From Sphingomonas sp. 67-36 (GTDB lineage: Bacteria; Pseudomonadota; Alphaproteobacteria; Sphingomonadales; Sphingomonadaceae), in the NCBI GenBank assembly GCA_001897375.1, contig MKSU01000004.1:89603-153602 (forward strand): a stretch of DNA of 64,000 nucleotides, given 5' to 3'. A model generated the notes under the pieces. That model had not been told where the DNA came from. It did no database searches and was given only the letters and a program-made list of their open reading frames with translations. The translations under genes and the position numbers were made by a program. Positions 39,709-48,100 of the stretch are shown here, piece after piece. How positions within the stretch are numbered: the stretch's first letter is position 1; every line of letters starts with the position of its first letter.

Positions 39709-40946
39709 CGCCGCCGGCCGCCGTGGCTGACTTCGACTATCTCGCGATCGACACGCGCGGCAACGAGACGCGCGGCCATGTCGCGGCCGCCGACGCGGAT
39801 GCGGCGCGGGCGGCGCTTGACCGGCGGCGGCTCTATGTCGTGAAGATCGAGCCGGGCGCGGCGCGGCCGGCGCGGGGCAAGCCGCTGTTCGGGCTGCAAT
39901 TGCTTGCCGGGCGCATGTCGGCGAAACAGCTTACCCTGTTCACCCGGCAGCTCGCGACGCTCAACCGGGTCTCGCCGCTGGAGGAATCGCTGCGCACGAT
40001 CACGCGGCAGACCGAGCAGGAGGGCACGCGCGCGATCGTCGCCACCGTCCACGCCGGCGTGGTCGAGGGGCGGCGGCTGGCCGACGCGATGGGGCGGGAG
40101 CCGCGCAGCTTCCCGACGCTCTATCGCGCGATGGTGTCGGCCGGCGAAAGCTCCGGCACCTTGCCGACGATCCTCGACCGGCTTGCCGTGCTGCTCGAGC
40201 GGCAGGCGGAGATTCGCGGCAAGATGCTGACCGCGCTCACCTATCCCGCGATCCTCGCCGTCGTGGCGATGGGCGTGGTGCTGGCGCTGATGGCCTTCGT
40301 CGTGCCGCAGGTGGTGGAGCAGTTCGATACGGTCGGGCAGCAACTGCCGCTGCTGACGCGCGTCGTGATCGGCCTGTCGCACCTGCTGGTCCATTGGTGG
40401 TGGGCGATCCTGCTGCTGCTCGCCGCCTGCGTGGGCGCGGCGTGGCTGGCGCTGCGCCAGCCGCCGATCCGCCTGCGCTTCGACACCTGGCTGCTGCGCG
40501 TGCCGTTCCTCGGCCGGCTGCTGCGCGACCTGCATGCGGCGCGGATGGCGCGGACGCTGGCGACGATGGTGGCGAGCCGCCTGCCGCTGCTGGAGGGGCT
40601 GGCGCTGACCGCAGGCACGATCCACAACCGCCGCCTGCGCCTCGCCTCAGACGAGATCACCGAATCGATCCGTGGCGGTGGCAGCCTGTCCGGCGCGATG
40701 CGGCGGACGGGGGTGTTCCCGCCCCTGCTCACCTATCTCGCCGCGTCGGGCGAGGCGGCGGGGCGGCTCGACGAGATGCTGGAGCGCGCCGCCGATTATC
40801 TGGAGCGCGAGTTCGATCGCTTCACCGCCACCGTCCTGTCGCTGCTGGAGCCGGCGATCATCGTCGTGATGGGCGGCGTGGTGGCGACGATCGTGCTGTC
40901 GATCCTGCTCCCGATTCTCCAGCTCAACACGCTTGCCGGCCAATGA
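39705..40946 (+). CDS. gspF: Type II secretion inner-membrane protein GspF
   Basis: Platform protein that couples GspE to pseudopilin extraction. The 413 residues hold two cytoplasmic helical repeats (FTRQLATLNRVSPLEESL and ARTLATMVASRLPLLEGLAL) and three membrane segments, the last near the C-terminus (IIVVMGGVVATIVLSILLPIL). GTG start overlaps gspE. Confidence 0.95.
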   Translation: MTPPAAVADFDYLAIDTRGNETRGHVAAADADAARAALDRRRLYVVKIEPGAARPARGKPLFGLQLLAGRMSAKQLTLFTRQLATLNRVSPLEESLRTITRQTEQEGTRAIVATVHAGVVEGRRLADAMGREPRSFPTLYRAMVSAGESSGTLPTILDRLAVLLERQAEIRGKMLTALTYPAILAVVAMGVVLALMAFVVPQVVEQFDTVGQQLPLLTRVVIGLSHLLVHWWWAILLLLAACVGAAWLALRQPPIRLRFDTWLLRVPFLGRLLRDLHAARMARTLATMVASRLPLLEGLALTAGTIHNRRLRLASDEITESIRGGGSLSGAMRRTGVFPPLLTYLAASGEAAGRLDEMLERAADYLEREFDRFTATVLSLLEPAIIVVMGGVVATIVLSILLPILQLNTLAGQ

Positions 40947-41413
40947 GGATGATGATGCGTACCGAGGAACAGAAGCGCCGCCCCGGAGTCCGCCGGCGTC
41001 GCCACGAGGAGGGGTTCACCCTTGTCGAACTGATGGTGGTGATCGTCATCATCGGCCTGCTCGCCACGATCGTAGCGCTGAACGTGCTGCCGTCCGGCGA
41101 CACCGCGCGCATCCAGAAGGCGAAGGCCGATATCGCCAACATCGAACAGGCGCTGGAACTCTACAAGCTCCAGATCGGCAGCTATCCGACGACGACGCAG
41201 GGGCTGGGCGCGCTGGTGACGGCGCCGCAGGGCGTGGATGCGGCGCGCTATCAGGCGGGCGGCTATCTCAAGAAACTGCCGGACGATCCGTGGGGGCGGC
41301 CGTATCTCTATGCCGCGCCGGGGAAGCACTCCGCCGCCGACGTATGGAGCCTCGGCGCGGACGGCAAGGAAGGCGGCGAGGGCGTCGATGGCGATATCGG
41401 CTCCTGGCAATAG
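40943..41413 (+). CDS. gspG: Major pseudopilin GspG
   Basis: Main subunit of the periplasmic pseudopilus. Prepilin leader ends HEEG, followed by the mature FTLVELMVVIVIIGLLATIV; the C-terminal calcium-binding region DPWGRPYLY...DVWSLGADGKEGGEGVDGDIGSW is intact. The first ATG overlaps the gspF stop; four Met in MRMMMR offer alternative starts (156 residues from the first). Unlike gspH-J, its leader lacks the RSAEHGF repeat. Confidence 0.96.
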   Translation: MRMMMRTEEQKRRPGVRRRRHEEGFTLVELMVVIVIIGLLATIVALNVLPSGDTARIQKAKADIANIEQALELYKLQIGSYPTTTQGLGALVTAPQGVDAARYQAGGYLKKLPDDPWGRPYLYAAPGKHSAADVWSLGADGKEGGEGVDGDIGSWQ

Positions 41414-41930
41414 GCGGCTGATTGGAAATGCACCCGAAAGTGCGTTTCGCGAGCCGGTGCCGCTCACCGAACGCGGCTTCGATTCTTTTGGGCGTTCCGC
41501 CGAACACGGCTTCACGCTGATCGAGTTGATGGTCGTCATGCTGGTGATCGCGCTGGCGGCGACGGCGGCGGTGCTGGCGATGCCCGATCCGCACGGGCGC
41601 GTGATCGACGAGGCGGCGCGCTTCGCCCTGCGCGTCCGCGCCGCGCGTGACGGCGCGATCGTCGATGCGCGGCCGGTGAGCGTGTGGGTGACGCCCGGCG
41701 GCTATGGCTTCGATCGCTGGGAGAGCGGGCGCTGGGTGGCGATGGACGAGAAGCCGCTGACGGTCGCGCAATGGGGACGGGGCACCACCGCGACGATCGG
41801 CGACCGGTTGCGCGTCACCTTCGACGCGACCGGCATGGCGGATCGCCCGGCGGCGGTCCCGCTGCTGCGGGAGCGGGCGCGGGCGACGGTGACGATCGAC
41901 CCGACCGGCGCGGTGCGCGTCGATGGCTGA
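41388..41930 (+). CDS. gspH: Minor pseudopilin GspH
   Basis: Pseudopilin with the cleavage context RSAEHG/FTLIELMVVMLVIALAA and a mature domain ending in GspH-type strands (FDRWESGRWVAMDEKPLTVA). The start at 41388 is the only ATG before the helix and lies inside gspG, giving an unusually long leader of about 43 residues; a weak non-ATG start further down is possible. The leader contains two 11-residue repeat units. Confidence 0.85.
   Translation: MAISAPGNRRLIGNAPESAFREPVPLTERGFDSFGRSAEHGFTLIELMVVMLVIALAATAAVLAMPDPHGRVIDEAARFALRVRAARDGAIVDARPVSVWVTPGGYGFDRWESGRWVAMDEKPLTVAQWGRGTTATIGDRLRVTFDATGMADRPAAVPLLRERARATVTIDPTGAVRVDG
41460..41525 (+). repeat. 11-residue leader repeat, two units, in gspH
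   Basis: Unit 1 reads PLTERGFDSFG, unit 2 RSAEHGFTLIE; each is 33 bases. Unit 2 opens with CGTTCCGCCGAACACGGCTT at 41493, identical in gspI and gspJ. Confidence 0.8.
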
Positions 41931-42360
41931 CGGGCGCGGCCTCGATCCTCTTTGGCGCGCCGCCGGACCCGGCTTCACGCCCCATCAGCGTTCCGCCGAA
42001 CACGGCTTCACGTTGATCGAGATCATGGTCGCGCTCGCGGTGTTCAGCCTTGCCGCGCTGGCGCTGATCCGGCTGGAAGGCGCAACGATCCGCTCGACCG
42101 GTGCGCTGGATTCGACACTTCTCGCGCAGACCGTTGCGCGCAACGTCGCGATCGAGGCGATCACCGACGCCCGCCCGCCCGCCGCCGGCCGTACAGAGGG
42201 CAATGAGCGCAACGGCGGCCGCGATTGGCATTGGACGCGCGAGGCGCGCGCGATCGGCGACGGGCAGGTCATGCGGATCGACGTCACCGTCGCCGGGCCG
42301 GACGGCCGCGAACTCGGGCGGATGACGATGGTCCGCCCCCAGGCGGAACAGGCGCAATGA
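41923..42360 (+). CDS. gspI: Minor pseudopilin GspI
   Basis: A 145-residue pseudopilin with cleavage context RSAEHG/FTLIEIMVALAVFSLAALAL and the GspI-type mature domain (LLAQTVARNVAIEAITDARP, MRIDVTVAGPDGRELGRMTM). ATG overlaps the gspH stop by eight bases. The 26-residue leader holds RAAGPGFTPHQ then RSAEHGF, preceded by a degenerate third unit ending GLDPLW. Confidence 0.9.
   Translation: MADGRGLDPLWRAAGPGFTPHQRSAEHGFTLIEIMVALAVFSLAALALIRLEGATIRSTGALDSTLLAQTVARNVAIEAITDARPPAAGRTEGNERNGGRDWHWTREARAIGDGQVMRIDVTVAGPDGRELGRMTMVRPQAEQAQ
41956..42021 (+). repeat. 11-residue leader repeat, two clear units, in gspI
   Basis: RAAGPGFTPHQ (41956-41988) followed by RSAEHGFTLIE (41989-42021), exact 33-base spacing. 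The preceding GLDPLW matches the tail of the first unit of gspJ (GFSPLA). Confidence 0.8.
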
Positions 42361-43043
42361 GCGCGCACCGTTCCGCCGAACACGGTTTCAGTCCTTTGGC
42401 GCGTTCCGCCGAGCACGGTTTCACGCCCCGTGAGCGTTCCGCCGAACACGGCTTCACGCTGGTCGAGGTGATGATCGCGCTGCTGATCTTCGGCATGATC
42501 GCGGCGGCGGGCGTGGCGATGCTGTCGTTCAGCATCAGGGCGCAGAGCGCGACAGGCGCGCGGCTCGACGATATCGGCGCGGTGCAGCGGCTCGCGTCGA
42601 TCCTCGGCGCCGATCTGGCGCAGGCGGTCGACCGGCCGGCGCGTGACGAGCGCGGCACGCTGCTCCCGGCCTTCGTCGGCACCGCCACCACGCTGCGGCT
42701 GGTGCGCGGCGGCTGGGGCAATATCGACGATGCGCCGCGCGCCTCGTTGCAGAAGGTCGAATACCGGCTCGGCGAGGAGGCGATCGAGCGCATCGGCTAT
42801 CCGATGCTCGATGGCGCCGAGCCTTATCCGCCCGGCGCGATGCTGGACGGGGTGAGGGCGATCAAGCTGCGTTACCGCTTCCAGGGCGCGTGGAGCGATC
42901 ATTGGGACGGAACGCAGGGCGCGCCGCTGCCAGCAGTGGTCGAACTGACGATCACGCGGCGGGACGGCACGACGCTGCGCGAGATGTTCCTCGTCGGCAC
43001 CGGCTATGCGCCGCTCGGGACGGGCAGGAACAATGTCCTCTGA
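42357..43043 (+). CDS. gspJ: Minor pseudopilin GspJ
   Basis: A 228-residue pseudopilin. The leader is MSAH plus three repeat units; cleavage is expected at the last, RSAEHG/FTLVEVMIALLIFGMIAAAG. The mature part has the GspJ-type VQRLASILGADLAQAVDRPARDERG and a long beta domain. ATG overlaps the gspI stop (ATGA). Confidence 0.92.
   Translation: MSAHRSAEHGFSPLARSAEHGFTPRERSAEHGFTLVEVMIALLIFGMIAAAGVAMLSFSIRAQSATGARLDDIGAVQRLASILGADLAQAVDRPARDERGTLLPAFVGTATTLRLVRGGWGNIDDAPRASLQKVEYRLGEEAIERIGYPMLDGAEPYPPGAMLDGVRAIKLRYRFQGAWSDHWDGTQGAPLPAVVELTITRRDGTTLREMFLVGTGYAPLGTGRNNVL
42369..42467 (+). repeat. 11-residue leader repeat, three units, in gspJ
   Basis: RSAEHGFSPLA (42369), RSAEHGFTPRE (42402) and RSAEHGFTLVE (42435), each 33 bases, with near-identical CGTTCCGCCGAACACGG openings (the second has GAGCACGG). 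Confidence 0.9.
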
Positions 43044-44004
43044 GCGCGAGCGCGGCGCGGCGCTGCTCACCGTGCTGCTGCTCGTCGCGGTGATCGCGGT
43101 GATGGCAGCGGCCGGGCTGGAGAAATTGCGGCTCGCGACGCGGCTCGGCGGCAATGCCGTCGCGCTCGAACAGGCGCGCGCCTATGCGCAGGCGGCGGAG
43201 ACGCTGGCGACGACCCACATCACCGCGCTGCTGCGGCAGGACGCGAGCCGCGTCACGCTGGCCGGCGGATGGAGCGGCCGCCCGATCGCGCTGCCGCTGC
43301 CGGAGGGAACGGCGGTCGCGCGCGTCACCGATGGCGGGAATTGCTTCAATCTCAACAGTCTCGTCACGCATGGGCCGGACGGTCGCTATACCGCTTACAC
43401 GCCGGCGGTCGACCAGTTCGCGCGGCTGATGCGGCTGATCGGGGTCAGCAACGGCGAGAGCATCGCGGCGGCGGCCGCCGACTGGATCGACAGCGACGAC
43501 ACGCCGTTGCCGGGCGGCGCGGAGGATGCGGCCTATCTCGGCGGCCAGCCCGGCTATCGCACGGCCGGCACGCTGATGGCCGATCCCAGCGAGTTGCGCG
43601 CGGTCGCCGGGGTGACGGCCGAAAGCTATGCGAAGCTGCGGCCGTGGATCTGCGCCCTGCCGCGCGCCGAGCGATCGCGGATCAACGTCAACACGCTCAC
43701 GCCCGAACAGGCCCCGCTGCTCGCGATGCTGCTGCCGGACGGGAGCGGGATGGCCGGCGCGCGCGCGATCCTGATGCGCCGCCCGCCCGGCGGCTATGCG
43801 AATCGCGACGCCATCTGGAAGCCGGCGGCCCAGGCCGGGATCAGCGCCGATCCGCTCGCGGCCGATCAGGCGGACGTAACCTCGCGCTGGTTCGCGCTGC
43901 GCGTCGAGGTTACAGTGCGCGGCACGACGATGCAGGAACGCGGGCTGATCGACGCGAGCGCACTTCCCGCGAGGCTCGTCTCGCGGCAATGGGGGGAATT
44001 GTGA
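43033..44004 (+). CDS. gspK: Minor pseudopilin GspK
   Basis: Large pseudopilin that caps the pseudopilus tip. The 323 residues start MSSERERG/AALLTVLLLVAVIAVMAAAG, lacking Glu5 as is normal for GspK, and have the alpha-domain segments FNLNSLV, WIDSDDTPLPGGAEDAAY and the helix-hairpin-like INVNTLTPEQAPLLAMLLP. The chosen ATG overlaps gspJ by 11 bases. Confidence 0.94.
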   Translation: MSSERERGAALLTVLLLVAVIAVMAAAGLEKLRLATRLGGNAVALEQARAYAQAAETLATTHITALLRQDASRVTLAGGWSGRPIALPLPEGTAVARVTDGGNCFNLNSLVTHGPDGRYTAYTPAVDQFARLMRLIGVSNGESIAAAAADWIDSDDTPLPGGAEDAAYLGGQPGYRTAGTLMADPSELRAVAGVTAESYAKLRPWICALPRAERSRINVNTLTPEQAPLLAMLLPDGSGMAGARAILMRRPPGGYANRDAIWKPAAQAGISADPLAADQADVTSRWFALRVEVTVRGTTMQERGLIDASALPARLVSRQWGEL

Positions 44005-45086
44005 CGACCGCGACGTTGCTCTTTCTCCCGCCCCGTATCGGCGATCCGTGGCGTTGGCTGCGGATCGAGGGCGATGCCGTCGCCGCGCGCGGCGAGGGCG
44101 TGCCGGAGGCGGACGGCGCGCCGGTCGTGGCGGTGGCGCCCGCCGACGCGGTGACGCTGCACTGGGCGGCCCTGCCCGCGCGATCGACCGCGCAGGCCGC
44201 CGCCGCCGCCCGCATCGTGGTGAGCGACGCCAGCGCGACGCCGCAGGAGCAACTCCACGTCGCGGTCGGCGAGGTGGAGGGAGAGGATCGCCCGATCGGC
44301 GTGGTCTCCGCCGTTCGGATGCGTGAGTGGCTCGATTCGCTGCTGGCGATCGGGCTTGACCCCGCGACGGTGATTCCCGCCCCGCTGCTGCTACCGGCGA
44401 CGGAAGGCTTCGTCCGCGCCGATCTCGGCGGACAGGCGGTGGTGCGCGGGCAAGCCAGCGGGTTCGCCGACGAACACGGCCTCACCGAACTCATCACCGG
44501 CGGCGTCGCGCCCCAGACCCTGGCGCGCGCGGCGCTGGAACAGGCGCTGGCGAGTGCCGTCGCCGCGCCGCCGCTCAACCTGCGGCAAGGGGCGTTCCTG
44601 CGCCGTCGCCGCCGTGCGATCGACTGGGCGCTGGTGCGGCGGCTGGCGCTGCTGCTCGCGCTGGTGCTGCTCGCGACGCTGGCGATCGATCTGGCCACGA
44701 TCGCGCGCTATGCGCTCGCCGCCGATCACCTGGAGGCGCAGGCCGATACGATCGCGCGCCGGGCGCTGCCGCGCGACGCCGGCGCGGTGGCGGATCCGAG
44801 CCGCGCGCTCGACGAGCGGCTCGCGCGGCTGCGCGGGCCGGGGCAGGGCTTCACGCGGACGGCCGCCGCCGCGCTGTCCGCGATCCGCCCGGTGCAGGGC
44901 GCGGAGGTCGAGGCGCTCGATTTCCAGCCTAACGGCGATCTCGGCATCACCGTGACGGTGGACGGCGACGCTCAGGCCAATGCGCTCCAGGCCCGCCTGC
45001 GCGACGCCGGCTTCGCGGTGACGGGCGGCGCGTTCGAATCGACCGGCGGGCGATTGAAGGGGCAGCTTACGGTGAGTTCGCGATGA
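44001..45086 (+). CDS. gspL: Type II secretion protein GspL
   Basis: Recruits GspE to the membrane. The 361 residues comprise a cytoplasmic actin-like domain, one membrane helix (RRLALLLALVLLATLAIDLATI, about 213-235) and a periplasmic ferredoxin-like tail. GTG 44001 is preferred because GGGGGGA lies just upstream; ATG 43989 is an alternative. GTGA overlap with gspK. Confidence 0.9.
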   Translation: MTTATLLFLPPRIGDPWRWLRIEGDAVAARGEGVPEADGAPVVAVAPADAVTLHWAALPARSTAQAAAAARIVVSDASATPQEQLHVAVGEVEGEDRPIGVVSAVRMREWLDSLLAIGLDPATVIPAPLLLPATEGFVRADLGGQAVVRGQASGFADEHGLTELITGGVAPQTLARAALEQALASAVAAPPLNLRQGAFLRRRRRAIDWALVRRLALLLALVLLATLAIDLATIARYALAADHLEAQADTIARRALPRDAGAVADPSRALDERLARLRGPGQGFTRTAAAALSAIRPVQGAEVEALDFQPNGDLGITVTVDGDAQANALQARLRDAGFAVTGGAFESTGGRLKGQLTVSSR

Positions 45087-45556
45087 GCGCGCTCCGCACA
45101 TGGTTCGATTCGCGCTCGCTGCGGGAGCGGCGGCTGATCCTCGTGATGCTCGCGCTGCTGGCGGTGACGCTGGTGTGGGCCGGGGTGATCCGCCCGGTGC
45201 GCGACGGGCTGTCCGCCACCCGCGAGCGTTACAATGACGCGGTGGTCCGGCTCGGCGAGACGCAGGTGCGCGCCAATGCCGTCCACGCGATCCTGCGCGG
45301 ACGTCCCGCGCCGCTGGAGGCGCCGCTGCCCGACGCGGTGCGCGAGCGCGCCGATGCCGCCGGCTTCACGCTCGCCAGCCTCGATCCCGATGGCGACGGC
45401 GTGCGCGTCTCGATCGGCAGCGCCAAGGCCACGCCGCTGCTCGGCTGGATCGCCGGGCTGGAGGGCGACGGCATATTGGTCGATGCCGGCACGATCACCC
45501 GCAACGGCGACGGCACGGTCGCCGCGCAACTGACGTTGAAGGCGCGGCGCCCGTGA
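45083..45556 (+). CDS. gspM: Type II secretion protein GspM
   Basis: Partner of GspL. The 157 residues have one N-terminal membrane helix (RLILVMLALLAVTLVWAGVI, about 18-37) and a small periplasmic domain. ATGA overlap with gspL and GTGA overlap with gspN. Confidence 0.88.
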   Translation: MSALRTWFDSRSLRERRLILVMLALLAVTLVWAGVIRPVRDGLSATRERYNDAVVRLGETQVRANAVHAILRGRPAPLEAPLPDAVRERADAAGFTLASLDPDGDGVRVSIGSAKATPLLGWIAGLEGDGILVDAGTITRNGDGTVAAQLTLKARRP

Positions 45557-46269
45557 TCCGCCTCGCGACCGGGCGCGGCACCTTGTTCGTGGCGATGCTG
45601 GTCGCCGCGCTGATCCTGTTCCTGCCGATGCGGTTGGCGCTGGCGTGGTTCGGGCTGGCAGAGGCGGGGATGACCGCGCGCGAGGTGCGCGGCAGCATCT
45701 GGTCCGGCTCGCTGGCGGAGGCGCGGTTCGGCGATATCGCGCTGGGCGACCTTTCGGCGCGCGTCTCGCCGCTGCAATTGCTGCTTGGCCGCGCGCGCGT
45801 CGCGCTCGCCGCGCCCGAAGGGGCGACGGGGCCTCGCCTTGCCGGCGCGGTGGAGGTGACGCGGCATACGGTCGGTCTGCGCGGCGTCACCGCCAGCCTG
45901 CCGGTCGGCAGCGCCTTCAACCCCGTGCCGGTGACGACGCTGGAACTGGAGGGCGTCGACGTCCGCTTCGCCGACGATCATTGCGACCGCGCGGAGGGCC
46001 ATGTGCGCGCGGTGCTGACCGGGGACGTCGCGGGGCAGGCGATCCCCACTTCGATGAGCGGCACGCCGCGTTGCGATTCCGGCGCGCTGCTGCTGCCGCT
46101 GACCAGCCCGGCGGGCGAGGGATCGACGATCCGTATCTGGCCGGACGGGCGCTATCGCGCTGACCTTACGCTGGCCGCCGCCGATCCGGCGCAGGCGGCG
46201 CGTTTGCAGGGATTCGGCTTCGTCCAGACGCAGCAGGGGATGCAGCTGGCGATCGAGGGGCGTTTCTGA
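45553..46269 (+). CDS. gspN: Type II secretion protein GspN
   Basis: Bitopic accessory protein of 238 residues: one helix (LFVAMLVAALILFLPMRLAL) and a periplasmic part with the GspN-like EAGMTAREVRGSIWSGSLAEARFGDIALGDL. GTG start. Last gene of the operon, before tRNA-His. Confidence 0.85.
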   Translation: MIRLATGRGTLFVAMLVAALILFLPMRLALAWFGLAEAGMTAREVRGSIWSGSLAEARFGDIALGDLSARVSPLQLLLGRARVALAAPEGATGPRLAGAVEVTRHTVGLRGVTASLPVGSAFNPVPVTTLELEGVDVRFADDHCDRAEGHVRAVLTGDVAGQAIPTSMSGTPRCDSGALLLPLTSPAGEGSTIRIWPDGRYRADLTLAAADPAQAARLQGFGFVQTQQGMQLAIEGRF

Positions 46270-46353
46270 GCTTTCTGCGGTGCCGGCCGCTTCCGAACGG
46301 ACTGATAGCTTGACCAGATGCCCGCACCCCCGCTAGGGGCGCGCATCCCATGC

Positions 46354-46431
46354 GGCGATCGTAGCTCAGTTGGTTAGAGCATCGGTTTGTGGTACCGAGG
46401 GTCGCGGGTTCAAGTCCCGTCGATCGCCCCA
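46354..46431 (+). tRNA. tRNA-His (anticodon GTG)
   Basis: The acceptor stem GCGATCG pairs with CGATCGC, with the extra G(-1) opposite C73 that marks tRNA-His. The anticodon arm is TCGGT-TTGTGGT-ACCGA. CCA is encoded. Confidence 0.96.
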
Positions 46432-46477
46432 TTTCCTCCATCATCAGCAAATAGGCTGGCATTCGGCCGGCTATAAC

Positions 46478-46507
46478 TTTATTACGTCTCTGAGTGTTTT
46501 TATTACG
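46478..46507. promoter_or_regulatory. Direct repeat TTTATTACG x2, 21 bases apart
   Basis: TTTATTACG occurs at 46478-46486 and 46499-46507, exactly two helical turns apart, in an AT-rich patch ending 17 bases before the dehydrogenase start. It could be a regulator site or overlap the promoter. Confidence 0.45.
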
Positions 46508-46524
46508 CAAGAGGCGGAGCAGCG

Positions 46525-47577
46525 ATGACGATGGACTGGGGTTTCCCCGATTTCGACGCCCATGAGGGCGTTCATCTGTTCACCGATCAGGTGTCGGGGC
46601 TGCACGCGGTCATCGCGATTCACTCCACGGTGCTCGGCCCGGCGATGGGCGGGGCGCGCTTCTGGCATTATGCCGACGGCCGCGACGCGATCACCGATGC
46701 GCTGCGCCTGTCGCGCGGCATGAGCTACAAGAACGCGATGGCCGGGCTGGCATTGGGCGGAGGCAAGGGCGTGGTGCTCGCCCCCGCGCCCGGCGCGACG
46801 ATCGGCGAAGCGCAGCTCAAGGCGTTCGGCCGCGCTGTCGAATCGCTCGGCGGGCGCTACGTCACCGCCGAGGATGTCGGCATGTCCGTGGAGCGGATGA
46901 AGGTGATCGCGGGCGAGACGCGCTACGTCTCCGGGCTGCCGGTCGCGAGCGGCGCGGCCGGGGGCGATCCGGGGCCGTTCACCGCGCTGGGCGTCTATCT
47001 CAGCGTCAAGGCTGCGGCAAAGCGCGGGCTGGGCGCGGGCGACATGAAGGGCGTGCGAATCGCGGTGCAGGGCGTCGGCTCGGTCGGCGGCGGCGTCGCG
47101 CGGCTGCTGGCGAGGGACGGCGCAGTGCTGACGCTCGCCGACGTCGATCGCAGCCGCGCGGAGGCGCTGGCGGCGGAGATCGGCGCGAACGTGGCCGCGA
47201 CCGAGGACATCCTGTCGCTCGATGTCGATCTGGTGAGCCCCAACGCGCTGGGAGCGGTGCTGAACGAGCGCTCGATCGCCGCGCTGAAGGCGAAGGTGGT
47301 CGCGGGCGGCGCGAACAACCAGCTTGCGACCGGCGAGGACGGCCGCCGCATCCACGAGCGCGGCATCCTCTACACGCCCGATTATGTCGCCAACGCCGGC
47401 GGTATCATCAACGTCGGGCTGGAATATCTCGGGCAGGGCGACGAGGCGGAGGTGCGCGCGCGCATCGCCCGCATCCCGGAGCGGCTCGATCAGGTGTGGA
47501 ACGAGAGCGAAGCGAGCGGCGACCCCGTCTCAGCTGTCGCCGATCGCATCGCGCAGCGGCTGATCGGGCGGGGCTGA
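46525..47577 (+). CDS. Leucine/phenylalanine/valine-type amino acid dehydrogenase
   Basis: NAD-dependent oxidative deamination of a hydrophobic amino acid to its 2-oxo acid. The 350 residues have the active-site Lys in LALGGGKGVVLAP, the GlyMet-x-LysN segment (MSYKNAMAG), the Asp of TAEDVGMS, and the Rossmann site AVQGVGSVGGGVA. Leucine dehydrogenases of this length are typical. Chain specificity (Leu versus Phe) cannot be told here. Branched-chain amino acid breakdown would feed propionyl-CoA. Confidence 0.9.
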   Translation: MTMDWGFPDFDAHEGVHLFTDQVSGLHAVIAIHSTVLGPAMGGARFWHYADGRDAITDALRLSRGMSYKNAMAGLALGGGKGVVLAPAPGATIGEAQLKAFGRAVESLGGRYVTAEDVGMSVERMKVIAGETRYVSGLPVASGAAGGDPGPFTALGVYLSVKAAAKRGLGAGDMKGVRIAVQGVGSVGGGVARLLARDGAVLTLADVDRSRAEALAAEIGANVAATEDILSLDVDLVSPNALGAVLNERSIAALKAKVVAGGANNQLATGEDGRRIHERGILYTPDYVANAGGIINVGLEYLGQGDEAEVRARIARIPERLDQVWNESEASGDPVSAVADRIAQRLIGRG

Positions 47578-47617
47578 GCGGAGCCCGCGCGCCGGTCGTC
47601 CCGGTGAAGGAGGGCGT

Positions 47618-48100
47618 TCAGGGCTGGACCGATCCCTGGCCGCCGGTCCGGCGCGCCCGGCCGGCGGCCAGCGCGGCGTCGCTCGCCAGCTTGTCGGCGC
47701 GCTCGTTCTCCGGGTGGCCGGCGTGGCCCTTCACCCACTCCCATTCGATGCGGTGGCGCTTCGTCGCCGCGAGCAGCGCCTGCCATAGCTCCGCGTTCTT
47801 CACCGGCTTCTTGTCGGCGGTGCGCCAGCCGTTGCGTAGCCAGCCGTGAATCCATTTGGTGAGGCCATCCATCACGTAGCGGCTGTCGGTCGAAAGCCGG
47901 ACATGGCACGGCCGTGTGAGCGCGTTGAGCGCCTCGATCGCTGCGGTCAGCTCCATGCGGTTGTTGGTGGTGGCGGGGTCGCCGCCCGATAATTCCTTCT
48001 CGCGCGCGCCCATGCGTAGCACCACGCCCCAGCCGCCGGGGCCGGGATTGCCCTTGCATGCGCCGTCGGTGAACGCCTCGACGCTCGGCAATTCGCTCAT
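47618..48100 (-). CDS. rnhA: Ribonuclease HI
   Basis: Cleaves RNA in RNA-DNA hybrids. The 160 residues have the DEDD catalytic set in [40 protein letters not shown] and [12 protein letters not shown]. Start at MSELPS; overlaps thrB by four bases and closes the ispH-thrB-rnhA operon. Confidence 0.96.
   Translation of the reverse strand: MSELPSVEAFTDGACKGNPGPGGWGVVLRMGAREKELSGGDPATTNNRMELTAAIEALNALTRPCHVRLSTDSRYVMDGLTKWIHGWLRNGWRTADKKPVKNAELWQALLAATKRHRIEWEWVKGHAGHPENERADKLASDAALAAGRARRTGGQGSVQP

Noticed and set aside
42369-42467. 33-base repeats as a CRISPR array
   Set aside because: Units are contiguous without unique spacers, are in frame and are part of gspJ; no cas genes are present.
44470-44500. 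FADEHGLTEL in gspL as a further copy of the pseudopilin repeat
   Set aside because: Only a few residues match, the DNA differs, and it lies inside a conserved domain.
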